DNA of 64,000 bases from Rhizobium anhuiense. Lineage in GTDB: Bacteria; Pseudomonadota; Alphaproteobacteria; Rhizobiales; Rhizobiaceae. Where the stretch lies: positions 1 to 64,000 of the forward strand of contig NZ_ML133537.1 in NCBI RefSeq assembly GCF_003985145.1, in the 5' to 3' direction. Positions within the stretch are counted from its first letter, which is position 1. Each line of letters starts with the position of its first letter. Of this stretch, positions 44,525 through 54,002 are shown piece by piece. The notes below the pieces were generated by a model. The model did not search any database and had not been told where the DNA came from. It saw only the letters and a program-made list of their open reading frames with translations. Made by a program: the position numbers and the translations under genes.

Positions 44525-45528
44525 GCAGCATCCGCCTTGCCGCGGCCGGCGCGCGATACCGGCGCGGCGTGGCTCAGCGGCGTCTTCATCGCACTCGGCG
44601 TCTCCAGGCCGATATAATGGATACGAAGCTGTTCGGCGCGGGCGCGCGCAACGGAATCCAGGATGACGCCGGCGGTGAACAGCATGAAGGAAATCATCAT
44701 CAGCGCCGTCGACAGCACCCAGGTCGGCATGCGGCTGACGAGACCCGTCTGGAAATATTCCGCCAGCACCGGCGCCATGAAGCCGAGGCTCGCCAGCATG
44801 AAGGTGGCGCTGATCGCGCTGAAGAAGGCGAAGGGCCGGGTTTCCTTCATCAGCATCGCGAACATCCAGAGGATCTTGGCGCCGTCGCGGAAGGTCGACA
44901 GTTTGGAATGCGAACCTTCCGGCCGGCGGCCATAGTCGAGTTCCAGTTCGCTGACCGGCAGCTTCAGCCGGGAGGCATGCACGGACATTTCGGTTTCGAT
45001 CTCGAAGCCGCCGGATACCGCCGGGAAGCTCTTGACGAAGCGGCGCGAAAAGGCGCGGTAGCCGGAAAAGATATCGGTGAAGTCGGGTCCGAAGATCGTC
45101 CTGTAGAGCAGGTTGAAAAGCCGGTTGCCGAGCGCATGGCCCTGACGGCCGGCATCGTCGTGCACGCCGCGCCGGGTGCCGACCACCATGTCGGCGCGCT
45201 CGGTCAGCAGCGTGCGCACCAGTTCTTCGGCATCATCAGGCGTATAGGTCCCGTCGCCGTCGGCGATGATGTAGATGTCGGCCTCGATATCGGCGAACAT
45301 GCGGCGCACGACATGGCCCTTGCCCTGGCGCCGCTCGCGCACGACATGCGCCCCGGCAAGCATTGCCTGCAGCGCGGTGCCGTCGGTGGAATTGTTGTCG
45401 TAGACGTGGATCGCGGCATCCGGCAGCGTTGCCCGGAAGCCCCGGACGACAGGGCCGATCGTCGCGGCTTCATTATAGCAGGGAAGCAGGACGGCAATAT
45501 TCAGATTGTCGGTACGCGATCGGGCCAT
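44521..45528 (-). CDS. Family 2 glycosyltransferase, polyprenyl-phosphate sugar synthase type (GtrB/DPM1-like)
   Basis: A 335-residue GT2: IAVLLPCYNEAATIGPVVRG, HVYDNNSTDGTALQAM, IYIIADGDGTYTPDDAEELV (DxD region) and FSRRFVKSFPAVSGGFEIET acceptor motif. Two membrane segments follow near residues 232-285. It probably makes polyprenyl-phosphate hexose for transfer in the periplasm. Coupled to GtrA and divergent from a GT-C-type membrane protein, a complete donor-flippase-transferase set. Confidence 0.9.
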   Translation of the reverse strand: MARSRTDNLNIAVLLPCYNEAATIGPVVRGFRATLPDAAIHVYDNNSTDGTALQAMLAGAHVVRERRQGKGHVVRRMFADIEADIYIIADGDGTYTPDDAEELVRTLLTERADMVVGTRRGVHDDAGRQGHALGNRLFNLLYRTIFGPDFTDIFSGYRAFSRRFVKSFPAVSGGFEIETEMSVHASRLKLPVSELELDYGRRPEGSHSKLSTFRDGAKILWMFAMLMKETRPFAFFSAISATFMLASLGFMAPVLAEYFQTGLVSRMPTWVLSTALMMISFMLFTAGVILDSVARARAEQLRIHYIGLETPSAMKTPLSHAAPVSRAGRGKADAA

Positions 45529-45689
45529 GACTCTACTCGTTACACTTAAAAGCCGCGCTCAGCCTAAATCATCCGGCGTTAATAAGACCCTATGACGCAG
45601 GCAAAATCGGCGGTCGTCGCAACGGCTTTACACTTTCTTGATCGGCGGCGGCTAAGCTTGCCTCATCCGGAAACGAACCGCTAACCACA

Positions 45690-47537
45690 ATGAACGCTGT
45701 GCAGCCGATCACCCATGCATCATCCGCGATCGATACCCCTCGGGGCAGGATACGCGACCTGCTGACGCGTCTCTGGCCAACTGTCATCGCTTATAGCGTC
45801 ATTTTCGCCGCCGTCATTCTCGTCACCAGGCTTTCCGGCGCCACCGATTATGTCGGCCCGGACAATGACGACGGAATGCGTCTCGTCGAGGTTCGCGACT
45901 TTCTCGCCGGGCAGGGCTGGTTCGATCTGATGCAATACCGGCTCGGTCTCGCCGGCGGCACGCTGATGCACTGGTCGCGGCTGATCGATCTGCCGATCGC
46001 CTCGCTGATCTGGTTCTTCGGCCTGTTTGCACCCCGCGAGACGGCCGAGGCGCTGGCGCTCGCTGTCTGGCCGGTATCGCTCATCCTGCCCGCCATGCTC
46101 GCCATGGCCGTGGCCGGTCGGCGCATTGGCGGTGTCGCCGGCATGCACATCAGCCTCGGCTTGACCGGCCTTGTCATCTACGCCGGCAACCGTTTCGCGC
46201 CGGGCGCCATCGATCATCACAATGCGCAGCTGGCGCTGGTCGCGACGATGATAGCGATGCTGCTGGATCCCGAGCGTCGCGCCTGGAGCTACGCGGTCGC
46301 CGGCGTCGCGGCAGCCATCGCCATTGCCATCGGCGCCGAGACGACCCCCTTTGTCGCCGCCGTCTGCCTGACCGTCGCTCTGCTCTGGGCCTGGGAGGGC
46401 GAAGATTTTGCCGCTGCTGCGAAGGCCTTCGGGCTGGCGCTAGCGCTGGCGATCAGCATCCTGTTCTTCGCAACGGTACCGCCCCGGCTTTATTCGATGG
46501 TCACCTGCGACAATCTCTCGCTCGGCTATTACAGCCTGGCGGCGATCGGCGGCGGTTTGCTGTTGTTTTCGGCGGTTTTTGCCAGCCGCCTCACCCGTCT
46601 CTTGCGTTTTGCAGCGCTCGCCGTCGTCGGCGCCGGTGTTTTCGGTTCGGCGATCGTGATCGCACCGCAATGCCTGAGCGATCCGCTGGCCAGTCTCGAT
46701 CCGATGCTGGTCGAGCTCTGGCTGAAGAATGTTTCGGAAGCGCAGTCGGTTTTCGTCCTCGGGCGTACCGATCCTTTCTCTCTCGGCGCCTTCTATGCGG
46801 CCGGCCTCTTCGGCATCGCCGTCTGCATCTTCCGCATCGTTCAGCGTGACCGCGTGCAAATCCATCTGGTCCTGCTCCTGCTGCTGACGACGAGCTGGGC
46901 AATCGCGTTGGTCCAGGTGCGCGGCGCGACCTTCTCGAACCTCATCTCCATCCTGCCGCTTGCGCTGCTGATCATCGATATCAGGCGCATTTCGAACGGC
47001 GACAGCGAGAATGTCGCCGCCGCCTTCGTCTACATCGTGACCGTGCTCGCAAGTGTTCCGGCCGCCTGGGCCGTCGGCGGCGGGCTTATCTCGATGCAGA
47101 CGGAGAATGCCGCGCAGAAGAAGACGGCCGAGCCGGCAAAGAAGATTTCCTGCACATCGCAGGAGGCGCTGGCCCCGCTTGCCGGGCTTCCGGCCGGGCT
47201 GGTCTCCGCACCATCGGAAATGGGCGTCCCCATTCTCCGCTTCACCCAGAACCGGGTTCTCTCGGCGCCCTATCATCGCAATCAGGGCGGCATGCTGACG
47301 GAGTTGCATATCGGCCTGGCGGAGCCGCAGGAGGCGGAAGCTTTCTTGAAGGGGGCTGGGGTGACCGTGCTAGCCTTCTGCCCCAAAGACCCGCAGACGC
47401 GCGAGATCGCCAAGCTGAAGCCGGATGGGCTCTATGCTGCGCTCGGCAAAGGCAATATCCCGCCCTATCTGGAACCGCTGCCGAAACCGGCCGACGCAGG
47501 CGTGCAGTTCTTTCGCTATCGGCCGACGACGAATTGA
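45690..47537 (+). CDS. GT-C-type membrane glycosyltransferase, STT3/PMT-like
   Basis: A 615-residue protein with about twelve membrane segments and a periplasmic C-terminal domain (residues 470-615). The first loop PDNDDGMRLVEVRDFLAGQG, with acidic pair, and LMHWSRLIDLP, followed by RFAPGAIDHHNAQL, parallel the DxD and DHH-type motifs of STT3/PglB and ArnT relatives. It should transfer a sugar from a polyprenyl carrier in the periplasm, plausibly the one built by the divergent GT2/GtrA pair. Acceptor unknown. Confidence 0.75.
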   Translation: MNAVQPITHASSAIDTPRGRIRDLLTRLWPTVIAYSVIFAAVILVTRLSGATDYVGPDNDDGMRLVEVRDFLAGQGWFDLMQYRLGLAGGTLMHWSRLIDLPIASLIWFFGLFAPRETAEALALAVWPVSLILPAMLAMAVAGRRIGGVAGMHISLGLTGLVIYAGNRFAPGAIDHHNAQLALVATMIAMLLDPERRAWSYAVAGVAAAIAIAIGAETTPFVAAVCLTVALLWAWEGEDFAAAAKAFGLALALAISILFFATVPPRLYSMVTCDNLSLGYYSLAAIGGGLLLFSAVFASRLTRLLRFAALAVVGAGVFGSAIVIAPQCLSDPLASLDPMLVELWLKNVSEAQSVFVLGRTDPFSLGAFYAAGLFGIAVCIFRIVQRDRVQIHLVLLLLLTTSWAIALVQVRGATFSNLISILPLALLIIDIRRISNGDSENVAAAFVYIVTVLASVPAAWAVGGGLISMQTENAAQKKTAEPAKKISCTSQEALAPLAGLPAGLVSAPSEMGVPILRFTQNRVLSAPYHRNQGGMLTELHIGLAEPQEAEAFLKGAGVTVLAFCPKDPQTREIAKLKPDGLYAALGKGNIPPYLEPLPKPADAGVQFFRYRPTTN

Positions 47538-47565
47538 CGCCGGCCGTCCTCAGCATGGATGATTG

Positions 47566-47811
47566 TTAGTTCGAGACGCGCATGGCGCGACGAAGACGCT
47601 GGTTGGCATAGAGGCCAAGCACGAAGAGCATGAGGCCGCCATTATAGCCGAGCACGGCATAGACGAATGCCAGAATGGACACCGGACCGGGCGAGGTTAT
47701 CGCCGCCAGCGCGAATGTCATTCCGATCAGCGCCGCGACCAACGCGATTGCGCTGGCCGAGCGCGTTTGCCCGGCGCTGATGCCCAATGCTGCTGCTGTG
47801 AGAATAATCAT
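47566..47811 (-). CDS. Small membrane protein, function unknown
   Basis: An 81-residue protein starting MIILTAAALGISAGQ with three hydrophobic segments and a basic tail (NQRLRRAMRVSN). ATG at 47811 has GGAAGGTG upstream, better than the upstream ATG at 47865. No domain recognised. Convergent with the GT-C gene. Confidence 0.65.
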   Translation of the reverse strand: MIILTAAALGISAGQTRSASAIALVAALIGMTFALAAITSPGPVSILAFVYAVLGYNGGLMLFVLGLYANQRLRRAMRVSN

Positions 47812-48117
47812 TTCAGCACCTTCCCAGAGATAACGAGGGGAAGAATAGGAAGCGCCAACTAACAAAGATTTACCGGCGATCTTGCCCGAAAAGCCTTTGT
47901 ATTGCGGTGGTTAGCAATCCCTTTCGGGTAAAACGCGAATTGTACCTATCCGTTCCGCAACAAAACGGATTTATCGCGTTCGGTGTCGGCCGCCATCGCG
48001 GCCGAACTCAGCGGAGCGGCGATGACGTCGGCCCGTTGCCGAGTTCAAAGCCGGGAAAACGGCCTCTGCATCGATGCCGAGCTTCCCGTTTGCTGCTGAT
48101 CGACATAAAAAGGTGAG

Positions 48118-49698
48118 ATGAGCAACGTCTTCGACGGCGATTCGCCGACCAACCTTGCCGAGTATTCGGTTTCGGAGCTTTCCGGCTCGATCAAGCGCAC
48201 CGTCGAAACCGCCTTCGACCAGGTTCGTGTGCGCGGCGAAATCTCCGGCTATCGCGGGCCGCATTCTTCGGGTCATGCCTATTTCGCGTTGAAGGACGAC
48301 CGCGCCCGCATCGACGCCGTCATCTGGAAGGGCACCTTCTCGCGGCTGAAGTTCCGTCCGGAAGAGGGCATGGAGGTCATCGCCACGGGCAAGGTCACCA
48401 CCTTTCCGGGTTCTTCGAAATATCAGATCGTTATTGAGACGCTGGAGCCGGCCGGTGCCGGCGCGCTGATGGCGCTGATCGAGGAGCGCAAGCGCAAGCT
48501 GGGCGCCGAGGGCCTGTTCGATGCCGCCCGCAAGAAGCGGCTGCCCTTCATGCCGAGGGTTATCGGCGTCGTCACGTCGCCGACCGGGGCGGTCATCCGC
48601 GATATCCTTCACCGCATCTCCGATCGTTTTCCCGTACATGTCCTCGTCTGGCCGGTGAAGGTACAGGGCGAGGGGTCCGGCGAGGAGGTGGCGAACGCCA
48701 TCCGCGGGTTCAATGCGCTGGAGCCGGCAGGTACCATTGCGCGCCCCGATGTGCTGATCGTCGCGCGCGGCGGCGGCAGCCTGGAAGATCTTTGGAGTTT
48801 CAACGACGAAATCGTCGTGCGTGCTGCGGCCGAAAGCCGGATACCGCTGATCTCGGCCGTCGGCCATGAGACCGACTGGACGCTGATCGACTATGCCGCC
48901 GATGTCCGCGCCCCGACGCCGACCGGTGCCGCGGAAATGGCGGTGCCGGTCAAGGCGGAGCTCGAGGCGCAGGCCGCCGCTCTCGCCGCACGCCTGCAAG
49001 GCTGCATGAACCGGCAGATGGATCAACGCCGTCAGTCCGTCCGTGCCCTGATGCGGGCATTGCCGTCGCTCGATCAGCTTCTCGCCTTGCCACGCCGGCG
49101 TTTCGACGAAGCGGCTGCCGGCCTTGGCCGCGGGCTGGAACTCAACACCATCAACAAGCGCCGCGGCTTCGAGCGCGTCGCCGCGCATCTGCGCCCCGAT
49201 GTGCTCTCCAATCGCATCGCCGAACGCCGCCAGACGCTGAACGAGCGGATCGTGCGGGCCGAGCGTATGGTCGAACGGCTGATCGACCGTTCGAAATCGC
49301 GCGTTGAGCGCGCCGAAGCAATCCTCGCCTCGCTGCCTGCCCGGCTGAAGACCCAGACCGACCGCGGCCGCGAACGGCTCGGCAATCTTTCGCGCCATGC
49401 CGATACGGCGATCCGTCACCAGCTGACCCGTGCGCGCGCCGAGCTTTCTTCGCAGGACCGCGTGCTGCAGTCGCTCTCCTATAAGAATGTGCTGAAGCGC
49501 GGTTACGCCGTCATTCGCGATGAGGATAACAGGCCGGTCTCGCAGGCTGCTCAAATTTCCGCCGGCATGGGCATCGCCATCGAATTCGCCGACGGTCGTG
49601 TCGGCGCGATGACCACGGAAGGCGGCACACCGCCGGCCGGTGCCAAGAAGCGCAGCGCAAAACCCGCAGAACCGCAGAAACAGGGAAGCCTGTTCTGA
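48118..49698 (+). CDS. xseA: Exodeoxyribonuclease VII large subunit
   Basis: A 526-residue XseA: N-terminal OB fold (YSVSELSGSIKRTVETAFDQ, VRVRGEISGYRGPHSSGHAY), catalytic domain (GVVTSPTGAVIRDILHRISD, DVLIVARGGGSLEDLWSFND, SAVGHETDWTLIDYAADVRA), long coiled coil and C-terminal segment NVLKRGYAVIRDE. Degrades single-stranded DNA with XseB in repair. RBS AAGGTGAG. The next gene starts two bases after its stop. Confidence 0.96.
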   Translation: MSNVFDGDSPTNLAEYSVSELSGSIKRTVETAFDQVRVRGEISGYRGPHSSGHAYFALKDDRARIDAVIWKGTFSRLKFRPEEGMEVIATGKVTTFPGSSKYQIVIETLEPAGAGALMALIEERKRKLGAEGLFDAARKKRLPFMPRVIGVVTSPTGAVIRDILHRISDRFPVHVLVWPVKVQGEGSGEEVANAIRGFNALEPAGTIARPDVLIVARGGGSLEDLWSFNDEIVVRAAAESRIPLISAVGHETDWTLIDYAADVRAPTPTGAAEMAVPVKAELEAQAAALAARLQGCMNRQMDQRRQSVRALMRALPSLDQLLALPRRRFDEAAAGLGRGLELNTINKRRGFERVAAHLRPDVLSNRIAERRQTLNERIVRAERMVERLIDRSKSRVERAEAILASLPARLKTQTDRGRERLGNLSRHADTAIRHQLTRARAELSSQDRVLQSLSYKNVLKRGYAVIRDEDNRPVSQAAQISAGMGIAIEFADGRVGAMTTEGGTPPAGAKKRSAKPAEPQKQGSLF

Positions 49699-49700
49699 CG

Positions 49701-50294
49701 ATGCGGATCCTGCTGGTGCTTGCCCACCCATTGCCGGACAGTTTTGCCGCCTCCGTGGCGCGCACCGCCCGCCAAGCATTGGAAGCCGCCGGGCATGCCG
49801 TCGATTTGCTCGATCTCTACGCCGAGAATTTCGATCCGCGTTTGTCCGAGACCGAGCGCCGCGGCTATTTCGACGTGCCCTACGATAGTTCAGCCGTGGC
49901 CGGCATCGTGGACCGACTGAAGGCCGCCGACGGCCTCGTTCTCGTTTTTCCGCAATGGTGGTTCAATTTCCCTGCTGTCCTGAAGGGCTTCTTCGATCGC
50001 ATCTTTGCGCCGGGGGTCGCCTTCACCCATGATGCCGCCGGAGGCCGTATTGTGCCGCAGCTCACCAATATCAGGCTGCTCTACGCGCTGACGACGACAG
50101 GTTCGCCCTGGTGGCTGGTGCGTCTCTATATGGGCGATCCGGTGCGCCGGCTGTTGAAGCGCGGCATCGCCGCCTTCTGCTCGAAGCGGTTGAATTTCCG
50201 GATGCTCAGCCTGCACGACATGGACCGTGCCACCAATGCAAAGCGGACGGCGCATCTCGATCGCGTGCGCAAGCTGCTATCGGCGATCCGATGA
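49701..50294 (+). CDS. NAD(P)H quinone oxidoreductase-like flavoprotein
   Basis: A 197-residue flavodoxin-fold protein: MRILLVLAHPLPDSFAASVA FMN-binding start, LVFPQWWFNFPAVLKGFFDR, GGRIVPQLTNIRLLYALTTT. Matches the KefF/MdaB/NQO1-like group that reduces quinones by two electrons. Translationally coupled to xseA (2-bp gap). Confidence 0.88.
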   Translation: MRILLVLAHPLPDSFAASVARTARQALEAAGHAVDLLDLYAENFDPRLSETERRGYFDVPYDSSAVAGIVDRLKAADGLVLVFPQWWFNFPAVLKGFFDRIFAPGVAFTHDAAGGRIVPQLTNIRLLYALTTTGSPWWLVRLYMGDPVRRLLKRGIAAFCSKRLNFRMLSLHDMDRATNAKRTAHLDRVRKLLSAIR

Positions 50295-50408
50295 CTCGGC
50301 GTCCGAAAGGAACTTGCGCGGCAGGCACCGTCGCGAGCCCTTTCAGTCAGCGTGATGAGCACGGTCCTGCGGTCAGCGCTTCATACTGTCAGCGTAGGAT
50401 GACGCCGC

Positions 50409-51662
50409 TCAGGCCCATTCGCCCTGCCGCATCACCGGAACCCGCGAACCATCCGGCTTGATCCCGTCGATATCGACCTTGCCGGAGCCGATCATCCAGT
50501 CGATATGGATCAGGCTGGAATTGCCGCCCTGCGCCTTGATCTGCTCCTGGCTGAGCGTCGCACCGTTCAGGAAGCATTTGGAATAGCACTGGCCGAGCGC
50601 GATGTGGCACGAGGCGTTTTCGTCGAACAGGGTGTTGTAGAACAGGATGCCGCTGGCCGAGATCGGCGAGGAATGCGGCACCAGCGCCACTTCGCCGAGC
50701 CGGCGCGCGCCCTCGTCGGTATCGAGCACCTTGTTCAACACCTCCTCGCCGCGCGATGCCTTGGCCTCGACGATCCGTCCGCCCTCGAAACGCACCTGAA
50801 TATTGTCGATCAGCGTGCCCTGATGCGAAAGCGGCTTGGTGCTGGAAACATGGCCTTCGACGCGCAACGCATGCGGCGTGGTGAAGACTTCCTCGGTGGG
50901 GATGTTCGGATTGCAGGTAATGCCGTTCTTGGCGGTGGAAGCGCCGCCATGCCATTCATGCCCGTCGGCAAGGCCGACCGTCAGGTCCGTCCCCGGTCCT
51001 TGGAAATGCAGCGAGGCGAAACGTTCGCCGTTCAGCCAGGCGGAGCGCTTGGCGAGATTGGCATTGTGTTCGGCCCAGGCGGCGACCGGATCGCTGACAT
51101 CGACGCGCGAGGCGGCAAAGATCGCCCTGGCAAGCTTGGCGATCGCGATCGGTTCCGGATCGTCGGGGAAGACCACCTTGGCCCAGGACGGGTTGGGATA
51201 GGAGACGATGTTCCAGTTGATGTCGAAATTCGAGATCTTCTCCAGCGCCGGCTTGTAGGCGGTGGAGTTGGCGCGATTGGCGCGGCCGACCTTGCCGGCA
51301 TCCTGCTCGGAAAGCAGCATCGGATTGTCGCCGGCGACGGCAAGACGGGCCGCCCCGTTGGCATAGGCCTTGGCCATGCCCTCGTAGAGCCAGCCGGAAG
51401 CGCGGTCGAAGCTCTCGTCGCCGCCATATTGATAGCGCGCCAGCGTCGTTTCCTCGTCGGAATAGAAGGCGGTGACCAACCCGGCGCCGGCCTGATAGGC
51501 GTGTTTGGTGATCAGGCGCACCAGCGGCAGCGCCACGACAGGCGCGGTGACCACCAGATCCTGACCCTTCTGCAGCTGCAGCCCGACCTTGACGGCGACT
51601 TCCGCAAGCTTTTCCAGCTTGTCGGGATCAACGGTGTTCTGGCTCTGGGGCATGAAAGTCAT
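50409..51662 (-). CDS. M29-family aminopeptidase (AmpS-like)
   Basis: A 417-residue thermophilic-metalloprotease family aminopeptidase: LEKLAEVAVKVGLQLQKGQD at the start, NIPTEEVFTTPHALRVEGHV and GRIVEAKASRGEEVLNKVLD, with zinc/cobalt ligands including Glu in PTEEVFT, Glu in LGEVALVPHSSPIS, His in CHIALG and HIDWMIGSG. Cleaves N-terminal residues of peptides in the cytoplasm. Full length for the family (about 410). Confidence 0.93.
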   Translation of the reverse strand: MTFMPQSQNTVDPDKLEKLAEVAVKVGLQLQKGQDLVVTAPVVALPLVRLITKHAYQAGAGLVTAFYSDEETTLARYQYGGDESFDRASGWLYEGMAKAYANGAARLAVAGDNPMLLSEQDAGKVGRANRANSTAYKPALEKISNFDINWNIVSYPNPSWAKVVFPDDPEPIAIAKLARAIFAASRVDVSDPVAAWAEHNANLAKRSAWLNGERFASLHFQGPGTDLTVGLADGHEWHGGASTAKNGITCNPNIPTEEVFTTPHALRVEGHVSSTKPLSHQGTLIDNIQVRFEGGRIVEAKASRGEEVLNKVLDTDEGARRLGEVALVPHSSPISASGILFYNTLFDENASCHIALGQCYSKCFLNGATLSQEQIKAQGGNSSLIHIDWMIGSGKVDIDGIKPDGSRVPVMRQGEWA

Positions 51663-51788
51663 GGTTCAACCTGCCTTCTGTCATTAACGGTGAGAGGCTG
51701 GAAGACTTAGACCCGTTTGCGGCGAAAATGAAGCGTATCGCCGCCAAATTGCAAGCGGTCGGATGGACGTCCGGCCGCAGCGCGGGCT

Positions 51789-52472
51789 TCAGGCGGCCGC
51801 CTCCAGCCTGAGCAGGATCGAGTTATGCTTTTCGAGGAATTCGACCAGCCGCTGCGGGTAGTCCGCACTGACGGCGGCCTTGACGCTTGCCCGTTCGGAC
51901 AGCGCCTTGCGCCAGTGCCTCACCCGCTCCAGCCCTTCGAAGATGCCGCTGTCGCCGAGCGTGTCGAAGAGATCGAAATAACGAAAGACCGGCGCGAACA
52001 CGGCGTCGACCAGGCTGAAGCCGTTGCCGGCGAAATAAGGCCCGTCCGTCAGCACCGTCTCGATTGTCGCGAATTTGGCGATGAGCGCCTTGCGTTTGAT
52101 TTCCAGCTGCGAGGCATCCTCGGCCGTTTCATAGCCCCAGAGATCGGAAAGCACGGACGAGCCGAATTCCATCCAGCCGCGATGGCGGGCACGCGTCAGC
52201 GCGTCTTTGGGATGCAAGGCGACGCCAATCTGCGTTTCCTCGAGATATTCGCAGATGACGCTGCTTTCGAACAGCACGGCCTCGCTGCCGTCCTCCTCTT
52301 CGATCCTGAGCAGCGGTACCTTTCCGAGCGGAGAGATCTTCAGGAACCAGTCCGGCTTGTCGGCAAGATCGATGTTGATGCGTTCGAAGGGCACGCCCTT
52401 TTCGAGAAGCGCGATCGCGGAACGCTGCACATAGGGGCAGAGGTGATGGCTGACGAGAGTAAGCTTGCTCAT
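51789..52472 (-). CDS. Glutathione S-transferase
   Basis: A 227-residue GST: thioredoxin-like domain with SHHLCPYVQRSAI (Cys of an omega/beta-like active site), VPLLRIEEEDGSEAVLFESS cis-Pro and ES motif, then the helical domain. Start MSKLTLVSHH at 52472 follows GGAGACC. Divergent from a MarR-type gene with operator-like repeats between, so probably induced by its electrophilic substrate. Confidence 0.9.
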   Translation of the reverse strand: MSKLTLVSHHLCPYVQRSAIALLEKGVPFERINIDLADKPDWFLKISPLGKVPLLRIEEEDGSEAVLFESSVICEYLEETQIGVALHPKDALTRARHRGWMEFGSSVLSDLWGYETAEDASQLEIKRKALIAKFATIETVLTDGPYFAGNGFSLVDAVFAPVFRYFDLFDTLGDSGIFEGLERVRHWRKALSERASVKAAVSADYPQRLVEFLEKHNSILLRLEAAA

Positions 52473-52494
52473 GGCGGTCTCCACGGGATGATAA

Positions 52495-52552
52495 TAGATG
52501 TAATTGCATGTAATATCACTTGCGGCTGAATTCAAGGTAGATGTAATTGCAT
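52495..52552. promoter_or_regulatory. Two direct copies of a near-palindromic MarR operator
   Basis: TAGATGTAATTGCAT occurs at 52495-52509 and 52538-52552 (43 bp apart, four helical turns). The core ATGTAATTGCAT is almost its own reverse complement, as expected for a dimeric MarR protein. The sites sit between the divergent GST and marR start codons; the second ends two bases before the marR ATG. Confidence 0.7.
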
Positions 52553-52554
52553 TT

Positions 52555-52998
52555 ATGTCCGAAAAAACGCCGAATCCGAGCGAAGCTGTCACCTCTGCCT
52601 GGACGAGCATCATGCGCGCCCGCGAGCGCTTGCTTGGCGCGATTGAAGCCGACCTGAAAGCGGCAGGCCTCCCGCCGCTTGCCTGGTACGACGTGCTGTG
52701 GGAATTGGCGCGCTCGGAAGACGGCAGGCTGCGCCCCTACGAGATCGAGGAGCGGACCTTGCTGGCGCAGTATAATCTTTCCCGGCTGATCGACCGGCTG
52801 GAAAGCGAGGGCCTGGTCCGGCGCGAAACCTTCGCCAGCGATGGCCGCGGCCGCTGGGTGGTGATGACGGATGCCGGCCGAAAGCTTCGCGAGCGCATGT
52901 GGGCCGTCTATGCCAGATCGATCGAGACCCATATCGGCTGCAGGCTTGCCGAAAGCGAGGCGAAGACGATCGCCGGCCTGCTCGACCGCTTCTTATAG
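52555..52998 (+). CDS. MarR-family transcriptional regulator
   Basis: A 147-residue winged-helix protein: PLAWYDVLWELARSEDGRLR, RTLLAQYNLSRLIDRLESEG (recognition helix), LVRRETFASDGRGRWVVMTD (wing). I prefer the ATG at 52555 (MSEKTPNPS); earlier frame codons lie in the operator region. Likely represses itself and the divergent GST gene. Confidence 0.9.
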   Translation: MSEKTPNPSEAVTSAWTSIMRARERLLGAIEADLKAAGLPPLAWYDVLWELARSEDGRLRPYEIEERTLLAQYNLSRLIDRLESEGLVRRETFASDGRGRWVVMTDAGRKLRERMWAVYARSIETHIGCRLAESEAKTIAGLLDRFL

Positions 52999-53032
52999 TT
53001 TCAATCGCCAGAGCATCGGCATCCTGTTCTGA

Positions 53033-53506
53033 TCAGGCAATCAGCGGCGCGGCGACGGCCTTGAGCACCGTCAACGCATCCTTCGGATCGATCCGCACCT
53101 GCAGCCCGCGCTGCCCGCCATTGATGAAGACCAGCGGCTCGGCAAGGGCGGCTTCCTCGATCGCCGTCGGCACCGTCTTCTTCTGGCCGAACGGGCTGAT
53201 GCCGCCGACATGATAACCTGTCAACCGCTCGGCATCGGCGGGCTTCATCATGTTGGCCGATTTGCCGTGAAAGGCGTTGGCGAGCTTCTTCATGCTGACC
53301 TCGCGGTCCGACGGTACGACGACGCAGACCGGTTTGCCGTCCACCTCCGCCATCAGCGTCTTCAGCACCCGGTGCGGCGCCTCGCCGAGCGCTTCGGCCG
53401 CCTGCAGCCCGACGCGCTCGGCATTGGGATCGTAATCATAGGCATGGACCGTGAAGGCGATACCTGCCTGCGAAAGAAGCTGTGTCGCGCGCGTGGTCTT
53501 GGACAT
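53033..53506 (-). CDS. ybaK: Cys-tRNA(Pro) deacylase, YbaK/EbsC type
   Basis: A 157-residue trans-editing enzyme: MSKTTRATQLLSQAGIAFTV, VLKTLMAEVDGKPVCVVVPS with the key Lys, TGYHVGGISPFGQKK (glycine-rich GGxSP loop) and AEPLVFINGGQRGLQV. It removes Cys misacylated on tRNA-Pro. The next minus-strand gene is 30 bp downstream of it in genome order (ArsC-like), so both face the same way with separate short spacing. Confidence 0.93.
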   Translation of the reverse strand: MSKTTRATQLLSQAGIAFTVHAYDYDPNAERVGLQAAEALGEAPHRVLKTLMAEVDGKPVCVVVPSDREVSMKKLANAFHGKSANMMKPADAERLTGYHVGGISPFGQKKTVPTAIEEAALAEPLVFINGGQRGLQVRIDPKDALTVLKAVAAPLIA

Positions 53507-53535
53507 CTCTCCCCCTGAGCTCAGCGAGCCGTCTG

Positions 53536-53886
53536 TCAGCCGCCGAACGTACCGGCGTAAATCTCCGGCTTGAAGCCGACCAGCAGTTTGCCCTTCGTCT
53601 CCAGCACCGGTCGCTTGATCATCGACGGCTGATCGAGCATCAGGGCGATCGCCTTTTCCCGGGTCAGGTTCTCACGCTCGGCATCGGGCAGTTTGCGGAA
53701 GGTGGTGCCGGCGCGGTTGAGCACGGTATCGAGGCCGGCCTGGTCGATCCAGGCTTCGAGATGGGCACGGTCGATACCGAGCGCCTTATAATTGTGAAAC
53801 TCATAGGCGACGCTGTGTTCTTCCAGCCAGCTGCGGGCCTTCTTCATCGTGTCGCAATTCTTGATGCCATAGATGGTGACGGCCAT
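53536..53886 (-). CDS. ArsC/Spx-family reductase-like protein (YffB-like)
   Basis: A 116-residue thioredoxin-fold protein: VTIYGIKNCDTMKKARSWLE with a single active Cys, KALGIDRAHLEAW, FRKLPDAERENLTREKAIAL and SMIKRPVLETKGKLLVGF. Lacks the extra Arg pattern that would make arsenate reduction certain; closer to YffB, which binds glutathione. Upstream of ybaK by 29 bp, likely one transcript. Confidence 0.88.
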   Translation of the reverse strand: MAVTIYGIKNCDTMKKARSWLEEHSVAYEFHNYKALGIDRAHLEAWIDQAGLDTVLNRAGTTFRKLPDAERENLTREKAIALMLDQPSMIKRPVLETKGKLLVGFKPEIYAGTFGG

Positions 53887-54002
53887 GCCCGAACGATCTC
53901 CCTGTGATGACAGCGGGATAACATGCAGGCCGGTCGGCGCAAACGCCGTGCGACGATTTATCCCCCGCGCGCCGATGATCGCGGCAGGCAAAACCGCCCC
54001 GC

